A DNA stretch of 5,399 nt, taken from the NCBI GenBank assembly GCA_016214105.1, contig JACRPD010000077.1:1-5399 (forward strand). The letters are read 5' to 3'. The notes below the pieces were generated by a model that was given only the letters and a program-made list of their open reading frames with translations, was not told where the DNA came from and did not search any database. Source of the stretch: Candidatus Magasanikiibacteriota bacterium (lineage in GTDB: Bacteria; Patescibacteriota; Patescibacteriia; Magasanikbacterales; UBA922). Position 1 is the stretch's first letter. Each line of letters opens with the position of its first letter. A program made the translations under genes and the position numbers. Shown here in pieces: positions 1-5,399 of this stretch.

Positions 1-58
1 AAATAATTTTAGCGAAGAAAACATTCTGGCGGTATTGGGCAAAGCGCTTCAAGCGTGA
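1..58 (+). CDS. possible C-terminal end of a convergent gene, product unknown (partial)
   Basis: Reading from base 2 on the plus strand gives 18 sense codons and then TGA at 56-58. The peptide is NNFSEENILAVLGKALQA, which looks like a normal amphipathic C-terminal helix. Its 5' part lies outside the window. If real, it converges on fcl, and the two stop regions overlap by 10 bases (49-58). Eighteen residues are too few to name a family; such endings occur in glycosyltransferases and many other enzymes. The competing reading is a minus-strand gene downstream of fcl starting at the ATG at 24-22, of which only eight residues (MFSSLKLF) would be visible. I prefer the plus-strand reading because the peptide is longer and more protein-like, but the evidence is thin. 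Confidence 0.42.
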   Translation, partial: NNFSEENILAVLGKALQA

Positions 59-990
59 GTCTGATTTTTGTACCATTCAATTGTTTCTTTTAATCCTTTC
101 TTTAGACTGTGCCTTGGCTCAAAGCCAAGGATTTTTTGTGCCTTTTCAATATTCACGGAGCGTTTTGGCTGTCCGCCGGGTTTGCTGTGGTCGTAAATGG
201 CCTCTCCTTTGTATTCCGTCAGCTCCATTATCGCGGCGACCAATTCTTTCACGCTGGTCTCCGTGCCGCTGCCGAGATTAACACTGCCATCTTCATAGTT
301 CATTTTTTCAGCCGCCAGGATCGCTCCCTCGGCGAAATCTTCCACGTATAAGAAATCCCTGGTCGGAGTGCCATCACCCCACACGATTAACGGCATTTGT
401 TTTTCAAGGCATTTGCGTATGAGCGATGGTATGACATGGGAATTTTCCGGATCAAAATTGTCGCCGGGCCCATAAGCATTGTTAGGCAGGATTACGGCAG
501 AGTTCAATCCATACTGTTTGAAATACGCTTCCGCTTGCACCGTGAGGATTCTCTTTCCAATTCCGTAGGCGCAGTTTGTTTCTTGAGGCAGGCCGTTCCA
601 AAGATTCTCTTCTTTGAGCGGATACGAAGTATCGCGCGGATAAGCGCATGAACTGCTCACCAGCACGATTTTCTCCACGCCGCAGTTTTTTGCCGCTTCC
701 ACAATTTGCAAATCCATTAATATATTATTGTAATATTGCGTCGCCGGGAATTTGTTGCTAAAGTTGACGCCGCCGACGATAGCGGCCAAGTGTATAATAA
801 TATTGATTTTGTTTTCCTTAATCAGCCGTTCGCAGTTTTCAAGCGAGCGCAGGTCGTCTTTTTTGCTGTCCGGAATAATAATTTGGTTGGCAGGCACGCC
901 GCGTTTTTCTCGCAGATTATTTACTACAAAATTTCCAATAAATCCTTTTCCGCCGGTAATTAAGACATTTTTTTCAGTGAGATTGATCAT
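49..990 (-). CDS. fcl: GDP-L-fucose synthase (GDP-4-keto-6-deoxy-D-mannose 3,5-epimerase/4-reductase)
   Basis: This cytosolic enzyme epimerises GDP-4-keto-6-deoxy-D-mannose at C3 and C5, then reduces C4 with NADPH to give GDP-L-fucose. The 313-residue protein is close to the usual length of about 320. An extended SDR Rossmann fold begins with GGKGFIG (glycine pattern G13, G16, G19). The family active site is intact: S113 and C115 in SSSCAYP, Y142 and K146 in AYGIGK, and H185 in the segment NFDPENSHVIP. These sit at a constant +6 offset from Ser107, Cys109, Tyr136, Lys140 and His179 as I recall them for the E. coli enzyme. The motifs WGDGTPTRDFLYVED (204-218) and NLGSG (238-242) are also typical. 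It follows gmd by 4 bases, the standard pairing for this pathway. No good Shine-Dalgarno is present at normal spacing. The alternative name is wcaG. Confidence 0.93.
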   Translation of the reverse strand: MINLTEKNVLITGGKGFIGNFVVNNLREKRGVPANQIIIPDSKKDDLRSLENCERLIKENKINIIIHLAAIVGGVNFSNKFPATQYYNNILMDLQIVEAAKNCGVEKIVLVSSSCAYPRDTSYPLKEENLWNGLPQETNCAYGIGKRILTVQAEAYFKQYGLNSAVILPNNAYGPGDNFDPENSHVIPSLIRKCLEKQMPLIVWGDGTPTRDFLYVEDFAEGAILAAEKMNYEDGSVNLGSGTETSVKELVAAIMELTEYKGEAIYDHSKPGGQPKRSVNIEKAQKILGFEPRHSLKKGLKETIEWYKNQTHA

Positions 991-994
991 ATGT

Positions 995-1993
995 TTATAT
1001 TTTAATCCCTACCCCTTCCAATTCTTTTGTTACCATAATTTTTACCAGTTCTTTAAATCGCACTTTTGGCTGCCAGTCCAGAATTTTACGCGCCTTTGCG
1101 GCGTCTCCGCACAAATATTCCACTTCATTTGGCCGTTTATACTGGTCAGACACACGGATGATTTTATCCGCGTCAAGACCGGCAAGATTGCACGCTTCAT
1201 CGGCGAATTCTTTGACAGAATGTGTTTCGCCTGTGGCAATGACAAAATCGTCAGGATTTTTTTGCTGCATCATCTTCCACATGCATTCCACGTATTCCGG
1301 CGCGTATCCCCAATCGCGCCGCGCGTTTAAATTGCCGAGCGTCAGGTATTCTCTTTTTTTCAGCAAAATGTCGCGTATTCCCAAAGTTATCTTTCTGGTG
1401 ACAAAGTTTTCACCGCGCCGTTCCGATTCATGATTGAAAAGTATGCCGTTGGTTATGAACATGCCATAGCTTTCTCGATAGATTCTCGCGATTTCAAATG
1501 CGTAGAGTTTCGCGGCGCCATACGGGCTTTTTGGCTTGAAAGGCGTGAGTTCATTCTGCGGCGCTTCCGACTTATCGCCGGAATAGAGTTCCGAAGTGGA
1601 TGCCTGGTATATTTTTGAATTTAATTTTAGCGCCCGTACGGCCTCGATTAGATTAAGAACGCCAATGCCCGAGGTCAGCGCCGTATATATCGGCGTTTCA
1701 AATGATACCTGCACGTGCGACTGCGCGGCGATATTATAAATTTCGTCCGGCCTCGCATTTGACAAGATATGCGTTAATGACACCGGATCAGTCATGTCTC
1801 CATAATGCAAAACCACTCTCCTTTCTTTTTCTCCCGACCCATGAAGATGGCTTATTCTCGCGTAATTAAACAAGACGGAGTTTCTCCTGACGAGTCCATG
1901 TACTTCGTACCCTTTTTCAAGCAAAAGCTCCGCGAGGTATGAGCCATCTTGGCCGGTAATGCCGGTGATAAAGGCAATGGGTTTTTTGTCCAT
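995..1993 (-). CDS. gmd: GDP-mannose 4,6-dehydratase
   Basis: This enzyme converts GDP-D-mannose to GDP-4-keto-6-deoxy-D-mannose, the first committed step to GDP-L-fucose (also to GDP-rhamnose or GDP-perosamine). It is 332 residues long, slightly short of many homologues. The N-terminal cofactor motif is GITGQDGSYLAELLLEKGYE (G11, G14, G17), followed by the NADP-type LVRRNS (34-39). Catalytic residues are visible as T133 and E135 in ASTSELY, and Y158 and K162 in YGAAK. The family signatures LFNHESERRGENFVTRKIT (185-203), LGNLNARRDWGYA (219-231) and ATGETHSVKEF (253-263) are all present. The loop after SELY (SGDKSEAPQNE) looks about one residue longer than the common GKVQEIPQ form. The gene follows the epimerase after 23 A/T-rich bases without a Shine-Dalgarno and precedes fcl by 4 bases. 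No GDP-mannose supply genes (manB, manC) are in the window. Confidence 0.95.
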   Translation of the reverse strand: MDKKPIAFITGITGQDGSYLAELLLEKGYEVHGLVRRNSVLFNYARISHLHGSGEKERRVVLHYGDMTDPVSLTHILSNARPDEIYNIAAQSHVQVSFETPIYTALTSGIGVLNLIEAVRALKLNSKIYQASTSELYSGDKSEAPQNELTPFKPKSPYGAAKLYAFEIARIYRESYGMFITNGILFNHESERRGENFVTRKITLGIRDILLKKREYLTLGNLNARRDWGYAPEYVECMWKMMQQKNPDDFVIATGETHSVKEFADEACNLAGLDADKIIRVSDQYKRPNEVEYLCGDAAKARKILDWQPKVRFKELVKIMVTKELEGVGIKI

Positions 1994-2016
1994 ATTTTTT
2001 TATTAGATATTATTTT

Positions 2017-2988
2017 TTAAATTAATCCGTTTTTCATATCTTCAATCATTGAATTTATTGACACCGTCAACGCTTCTTTGGTATTTTTTTTGCAAGTCCA
2101 GCCAAGATTTTTTATTCTATCTGTGTTAAGGCGGATAATTGGCACATCGCCTTTCCAGCCACGATTTCCACCGGTGTAGATGAATTTTGGCGGTTTGTCG
2201 CGCAAGCCTAAAATGTCCACTGCCAATTCGGCAATTTCCGCGACGGTTATATAATCTCCGGTTGCCACATTGTAGGCGTTAAAATTTTTATTTTCTTTCG
2301 CGCTCGCGAGTAAAACCGCGTGTATTATATCACTGACGTGGATATAAGACTTACTCTGCATGCCATCACCGAGTATTGTCAATTCAGAGGGATTTTTGAG
2401 CAGGCGTCTAGCAAAATCAAAACCAACGCCGTGGGTCTGTCTGGAGCCGACTACATTGCCAAAACGGAAAGTTTTTCCGGTTAATCCGAACATGTGGCAA
2501 TAACTTGATATCAAACCCTCTCCAGCCAGTTTAGAAGCGCCATAGGTTGATATGGGAATAAGCGGGCCATAATCTTCGTGCGCTTCCACTTCGCCCAAAT
2601 CCCCGTAAACACCACTGCCGGACGCGTAGAGAATCTTTTTAGCTGAAGTGACACGCATGGCTTCCACCGCGTTTTGAGTTAAGTATGTTCCTTCCCAAAA
2701 GTCAATATCCGGTTCAGTCGCGGCTTTGGCGATGTCAGGGTTGGAAGCCAAGTGTATTACAATGTCATGGCCGGCCATGGCGGTTTTTAATTTTTCTAAA
2801 TCTTTTAAATCGCCCCTAACCACGTTAAGCGATTTGTTTTTTAAGTGCCGTTCATAGTGCCATTCTCTGCCGGAGGAAAAATTATCATAAATAGTAACTC
2901 GCGCCGCCAGATTATTATCCAGCAAATGATCAACAAAATGGCCGCCGATGAAGCCCGCGCCGCCAAGAATAATGTATTTTTCATTCAT
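2017..2988 (-). CDS. NAD-dependent epimerase/dehydratase, GalE-like nucleotide-sugar SDR
   Basis: This is a cytosolic extended short-chain dehydrogenase/reductase of 323 residues acting on an NDP-sugar, probably as a 4-epimerase or dehydratase. The cofactor motif is GGAGFIGG (G9, G12, G15). D35 at the end of the second strand (TIYDNFSSG) favours NAD over NADP. Y149 and K153 in STYGASK are the catalytic pair. The usual Ser/Thr region reads YASGSGVYGD (121-130), so the active-site hydroxyl would come from S123 or S125. RFGNVVG (175-181) and ILGDGMQSKSYIHVSD (205-220) are typical of the GalE/WbpP side of the family, and RGWKGDVP lies near 276-283. Its ATG overlaps the nucleotidyltransferase stop as ATGA, implying translational coupling and possibly a shared pathway. 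Substrate and product cannot be told from the sequence, so I give no gene symbol. Confidence 0.85.
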   Translation of the reverse strand: MNEKYIILGGAGFIGGHFVDHLLDNNLAARVTIYDNFSSGREWHYERHLKNKSLNVVRGDLKDLEKLKTAMAGHDIVIHLASNPDIAKAATEPDIDFWEGTYLTQNAVEAMRVTSAKKILYASGSGVYGDLGEVEAHEDYGPLIPISTYGASKLAGEGLISSYCHMFGLTGKTFRFGNVVGSRQTHGVGFDFARRLLKNPSELTILGDGMQSKSYIHVSDIIHAVLLASAKENKNFNAYNVATGDYITVAEIAELAVDILGLRDKPPKFIYTGGNRGWKGDVPIIRLNTDRIKNLGWTCKKNTKEALTVSINSMIEDMKNGLI

Positions 2989-3704
2989 ATTTTTTCTTTT
3001 AATTTATCGCCCAGCTCTTTTAACCCTCTGCTTGAGCCGATTTCATAAAACCTATTTTTGACTTCGTAGCCGGCCAGCAATGATTTTTTGCTTAATAAAT
3101 TATAGATATCCGCCAGATCAAATATTTTTTTCTCAAAAAAATATTTTTGTAAGATTTTTTTTGTTAAAATCGCCAAGCCGTAGTCAACATATTTCATCTT
3201 GCTTTTATCTTCCGCGAATTTATCATACAAGATAAGCGCTCCGTTTTTGAAGATCGTGTTGCTATTGTCCCAGTTTCCGCTATTTTTTAAGACCGTCAGC
3301 AGCGCCGGTTTGCCGAGTTTGTCAAATGTTTTCCAGATTTTTTTATAATCAACATCCAGATAAGAATCGCCGTAGAGCAGAAAAAATTTTGCCGGCAAAA
3401 TTTTATTTTCCTCAATAAACCGAATCGCTCCGCCGGTTCCTCTCAATTCATCCCCCTCATCAATATATTTGACACTGATATTCCACTTTTTGCCATCACC
3501 GGCGTAATCGCGTATCGCGCCGCTTTTGTAGCCGATGGACAGTATAATGTCGGTAATGTCGTTGCGCGCCAGCAGTTCAAGCTGGCGCCCGATAAAGGGG
3601 ATGCCGTTCACCGGAATCATTGATTTGGGAATATCTTTCGTAAAGTGAGACATGCGCGTGCCTATCCCGCCGGCCAAAATTACGCACGGTATCCTGCTTT
3701 TCAT
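2985..3704 (-). CDS. sugar-1-phosphate nucleotidyltransferase, HddC/RmlA-like
   Basis: This protein probably joins a sugar 1-phosphate to an NTP, giving an NDP-sugar and pyrophosphate in the cytosol. It has 239 residues, typical of the short single-domain forms. The nucleotide-binding signature is LAGGIGTRM (10-18), then PKSMIPVNGIPFI (26-38) with K27 as the conserved lysine. GTGGA (89-93) follows, and YGDSY (111-115) supplies the metal-binding D113. The C-terminal FYEIGSSRGLKE (219-230) corresponds to the FYDIG/YEIG segment of the family. The closest match in style is the D-glycero-D-manno-heptose 1-phosphate guanylyltransferase (HddC) group, but the sugar and base cannot be assigned; a hexose 1-phosphate transferase is equally possible. 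It lies 6 bases after the radical SAM gene and overlaps the epimerase by 4 bases. No matching sugar kinase or phosphomutase is visible. Confidence 0.87.
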   Translation of the reverse strand: MKSRIPCVILAGGIGTRMSHFTKDIPKSMIPVNGIPFIGRQLELLARNDITDIILSIGYKSGAIRDYAGDGKKWNISVKYIDEGDELRGTGGAIRFIEENKILPAKFFLLYGDSYLDVDYKKIWKTFDKLGKPALLTVLKNSGNWDNSNTIFKNGALILYDKFAEDKSKMKYVDYGLAILTKKILQKYFFEKKIFDLADIYNLLSKKSLLAGYEVKNRFYEIGSSRGLKELGDKLKEKI

Positions 3705-3710
3705 AAGCGC

Positions 3711-4778
3711 CTATTTCCTTAATAATTTAGCAATGATTTTCGGCCACATCATCAGGTTGAATATCACGTTATTTCCGACAAAACATTCGTGCGTGCAGAA
3801 GCATTTGGTATCAAGTATTTTTTTTCGGATTTTTTTTGCTTTAACATCTGTCCATAGTTTTTTAAAATTATAATCATAATCTCGAATATTTCCAAAAGTG
3901 TCGCTCAAGATTTCGCACGGTTTGATATTGCCATTTTCATCTATCACTCCGGCCGTGCGCCCGGCGTAGCAAGGGGATAGGTATTTGTTTTCAACGGTTG
4001 TTTTGTACACGATATCATCGCTCACCTTATCTCTCGCTAACAACAATTCGGAAAAAAATAATCTCGATTTATTTCCAAAGGTATTCCTGATTTTTTCAGC
4101 GAACGCCTTATATATTTTTTCGTCAAAATTTTTAATTGTCGGATCTTTGGTGTCGCCTCTGGCCAAAAGCACTAGCCAGGTATTATCTTTGAGGTTTTCT
4201 TTCATGAAATTAAAAAGATCGTCAAGATTATTTTGGTTGGCGCTTGAAACAACCGTCGTAAAATATATATCAAGATTATGGTAATTCTTTTTGAGCTCGT
4301 TTAATCTGTTGTACGTGTTCAATAGACTGTTGAAGATTCCGGCGAAACCCCTGATGTCATCATGCGTCTTTTCCGTGCCGTCAATGGAAAATTTAATCGC
4401 GAGCGTGGTGCGCGGACAAGCGCGCAATATTTCTTCAGTGTCTTTCGCGATCTTTTCCGTCAAAATGCCATTGGTTGGTATGGTGATGTTTATCGGTTTG
4501 GTATTTTTGTAGTAGACTTTTGCTATTTCCGCGACATCCGGCCGCAAGAATGGTTCTCCGCCGGTTAAATTGACAAATAGCATTCTACCCAGGTGTTTTG
4601 TCATTTTGTCTATTTCCTCAACGGTTAGGGTTTTTTCATGTGTATTGAGGCTTTGCCAATAAAAACAATGCTTACACTTCGCGTTGCATTTGTTGGTAAT
4701 AAAATGTATAAGATACAGAGGGCCGAGATTTCCTTTATAAAATAATCTGGTTATGGCTCTAAGATAGTTTATAATCAT
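3711..4778 (-). CDS. radical SAM protein with SPASM-like C-terminal domain
   Basis: This 355-residue protein has the radical SAM cluster motif C31-x3-C35-x2-C38 in CNAKCKHCFYW, the SAM-binding GGEP (73-76, LTGGEPFLRPD) and PTNG (101-104). It should reductively cleave S-adenosylmethionine to start radical chemistry. The C-terminal part carries further cysteines in a SPASM/twitch-like order: C270 (SPCYAG), C288 in GNIKPC, and C326, C328 and C332 in CFCTHEC. That is enough for at least one auxiliary iron-sulfur cluster but fewer than the seven of a full SPASM domain. The tail after C332 is hydrophobic then basic (WPKIIAKLLRK), which could rest on the membrane. The start lies one base after the glycosyltransferase stop. 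Related proteins are seen in polysaccharide loci, but the substrate is unknown; a glycan, nucleotide sugar or peptide are all open. Confidence 0.88.
   Translation of the reverse strand: MIINYLRAITRLFYKGNLGPLYLIHFITNKCNAKCKHCFYWQSLNTHEKTLTVEEIDKMTKHLGRMLFVNLTGGEPFLRPDVAEIAKVYYKNTKPINITIPTNGILTEKIAKDTEEILRACPRTTLAIKFSIDGTEKTHDDIRGFAGIFNSLLNTYNRLNELKKNYHNLDIYFTTVVSSANQNNLDDLFNFMKENLKDNTWLVLLARGDTKDPTIKNFDEKIYKAFAEKIRNTFGNKSRLFFSELLLARDKVSDDIVYKTTVENKYLSPCYAGRTAGVIDENGNIKPCEILSDTFGNIRDYDYNFKKLWTDVKAKKIRKKILDTKCFCTHECFVGNNVIFNLMMWPKIIAKLLRK
3716..3720 (-). promoter_or_regulatory. candidate ribosome binding site (AAGGA) for the nucleotidyltransferase
   Basis: On the coding strand AAGGA lies 11 bases before the ATG at 3704, inside the last sense codons of the radical SAM gene. 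The spacing is longer than ideal. It is the only Shine-Dalgarno-like match near a start in this window and supports that start. Confidence 0.35.
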
Positions 4779-4779
4779 A

Positions 4780-5399
4780 TTAATATTTTTTCCCGGCTAA
4801 AAAAGTCGTCAATCCGTAACCAAGTCCGAGAGCGTACATCCAGTAATTAAAGATTAAAAATAGACTGCTAAAAATAAAAAAACTAAAGTTGCGTTTGGAA
4901 TACATGTAAAAAAGCATTTTTATGTTTGACAAGATTAAGAAAATTACGATTCCGCCGGCGATATATAATGGGATTAATGATAAGAAAGTTAATGATAACG
5001 CGAGATTTAATGGTATTAATAATGATATTGGAACTCCGAGCTGGAAAAGCAAGCTGGCGTCATAGCACTTTTTATTTCCCTGTCCGCTTTTTATGTTTCT
5101 TAGCTTGATTTTTAAGATCCCCGATGTTTTTTTAATTTGTTTTTTAATGTAAGAATAAAGCGTAAAATGGTTCTGGTGTGAAAATTGTATTGTTTTATCT
5201 AAATTAATAACCTGGCCGTCGGCAAGCAGCCGCTGTCCGAGTTCCATATCTTCCGGAATTCTAATCCGTTCGTCAAAACCGTTGAATCTTTGGAAAAGAT
5301 TTTTCTTTATGACAACGAGACTGGTGTAAAACGCGGCAGTGGTGTTTGTCCGATTTTGAAACTGATAGTGAATGTAAAGATTTTCGTAATCACTAAACC
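4780..5399 (-). CDS. family 2 glycosyltransferase, C-terminal part with membrane helices (partial)
   Basis: The reading frame stays open to the right edge, so the gene is truncated at its 5' end; 205 residues are visible. The Met at 5247 is internal, because conserved sequence lies upstream of it. GFDERIRIPEDMELGQRL (visible residues 40-57) matches the acceptor-side segment of GT-A family 2 enzymes, with E49-D50 as the ED motif. A basic stretch (YSYIKKQIKK, about 81-90) follows, as often seen before the membrane part. Then come about three hydrophobic segments (roughly 120-142, 144-165 and 171-200), so the enzyme is probably anchored in the cytoplasmic membrane with its catalytic domain in the cytosol. 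It likely moves a sugar from a nucleotide donor to a lipid-linked or nascent glycan. The nucleotide-binding N-terminus is outside the window, so donor and acceptor are unknown. Coding sequence is markedly A/T-rich. The radical SAM gene starts one base after its stop. Confidence 0.85.
   Translation of the reverse strand, partial: FSDYENLYIHYQFQNRTNTTAAFYTSLVVIKKNLFQRFNGFDERIRIPEDMELGQRLLADGQVINLDKTIQFSHQNHFTLYSYIKKQIKKTSGILKIKLRNIKSGQGNKKCYDASLLFQLGVPISLLIPLNLALSLTFLSLIPLYIAGGIVIFLILSNIKMLFYMYSKRNFSFFIFSSLFLIFNYWMYALGLGYGLTTFLAGKKY

Noticed and set aside
43..55. A small inverted repeat (CGCTT/AAGCG) at the end of fcl, considered as a terminator
   Set aside because: A usable loop leaves only about four base pairs, and no T-run follows in either direction.
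1007..1017. AGGGGTAGGG on the coding strand upstream of fcl, considered as a ribosome binding site
   Set aside because: The nearest AGGG is 16 bases from the ATG and lies inside the end of gmd, which is too far for normal Shine-Dalgarno pairing.
752..1330. A plus-strand open frame of about 190 codons running antisense to fcl and gmd
   Set aside because: It lies opposite two enzymes with intact catalytic motifs, and its product is Phe/Ile-rich with no recognisable motif. It is best explained as an antisense shadow.
3121..3170. Runs of T and A resembling terminator tails
   Set aside because: They lie inside the nucleotidyltransferase coding frame (Lys- and Phe-rich residues), and no GC-rich stem precedes them.
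951..4960. Recurrent CCGCCGG-type hexamers and heptamers, considered as a dispersed repeat or binding site
   Set aside because: Several fall on Gly-rich coding motifs (for example TGG and AGG on the minus strand) and are spaced irregularly, so they look like codon choice.
4780..5247. A complete 155-residue membrane protein starting at the Met at 5247
   Set aside because: The frame is open to the right edge, and the glycosyltransferase ED motif lies immediately before this Met, so the Met is internal to a longer gene.

Overview
The window shows bacterial-style coding throughout and is almost entirely coding. Six genes read right to left on the minus strand with very tight spacing: a 1-base gap, a 6-base gap, a 4-base overlap, a 23-base gap and a 4-base gap. 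This looks like one transcription unit inside a surface-polysaccharide (glycan) biosynthesis locus. All three stop codons (TAA, TAG, TGA) end genes here, so the code looks standard. Leaders are A/T-rich and mostly lack a clear Shine-Dalgarno. Base composition is moderate to low in G+C and uneven. Protein style and compactness would fit an uncultured, small-genome bacterium such as a Patescibacteria/CPR member, but that is a weak inference from style alone.

Right part (about 3711-5399): the 3' part of a family 2 glycosyltransferase with C-terminal membrane helices, cut by the window edge, then a radical SAM enzyme with a SPASM-like cysteine-rich C-terminus. Middle (2017-3704): a sugar-1-phosphate nucleotidyltransferase overlapped by ATGA with a GalE-like NAD-dependent epimerase/dehydratase. 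Left (49-1993): gmd (GDP-mannose 4,6-dehydratase) and fcl (GDP-L-fucose synthase), the two steps from GDP-D-mannose to GDP-L-fucose. At the extreme left edge, a plus-strand frame that looks like the C-terminus of a convergent gene ends inside the last codons of fcl.

Together the genes make at least one activated sugar (GDP-L-fucose) and probably a second NDP-sugar (nucleotidyltransferase plus epimerase). They also include a membrane-associated transferase to use such donors. The radical SAM protein is the one member whose chemistry is not predicted by the pathway and is the most interesting item. There are no gene-free stretches above 25 bases, and I see no RNA genes, mobile elements, CRISPR arrays or convincing terminators.
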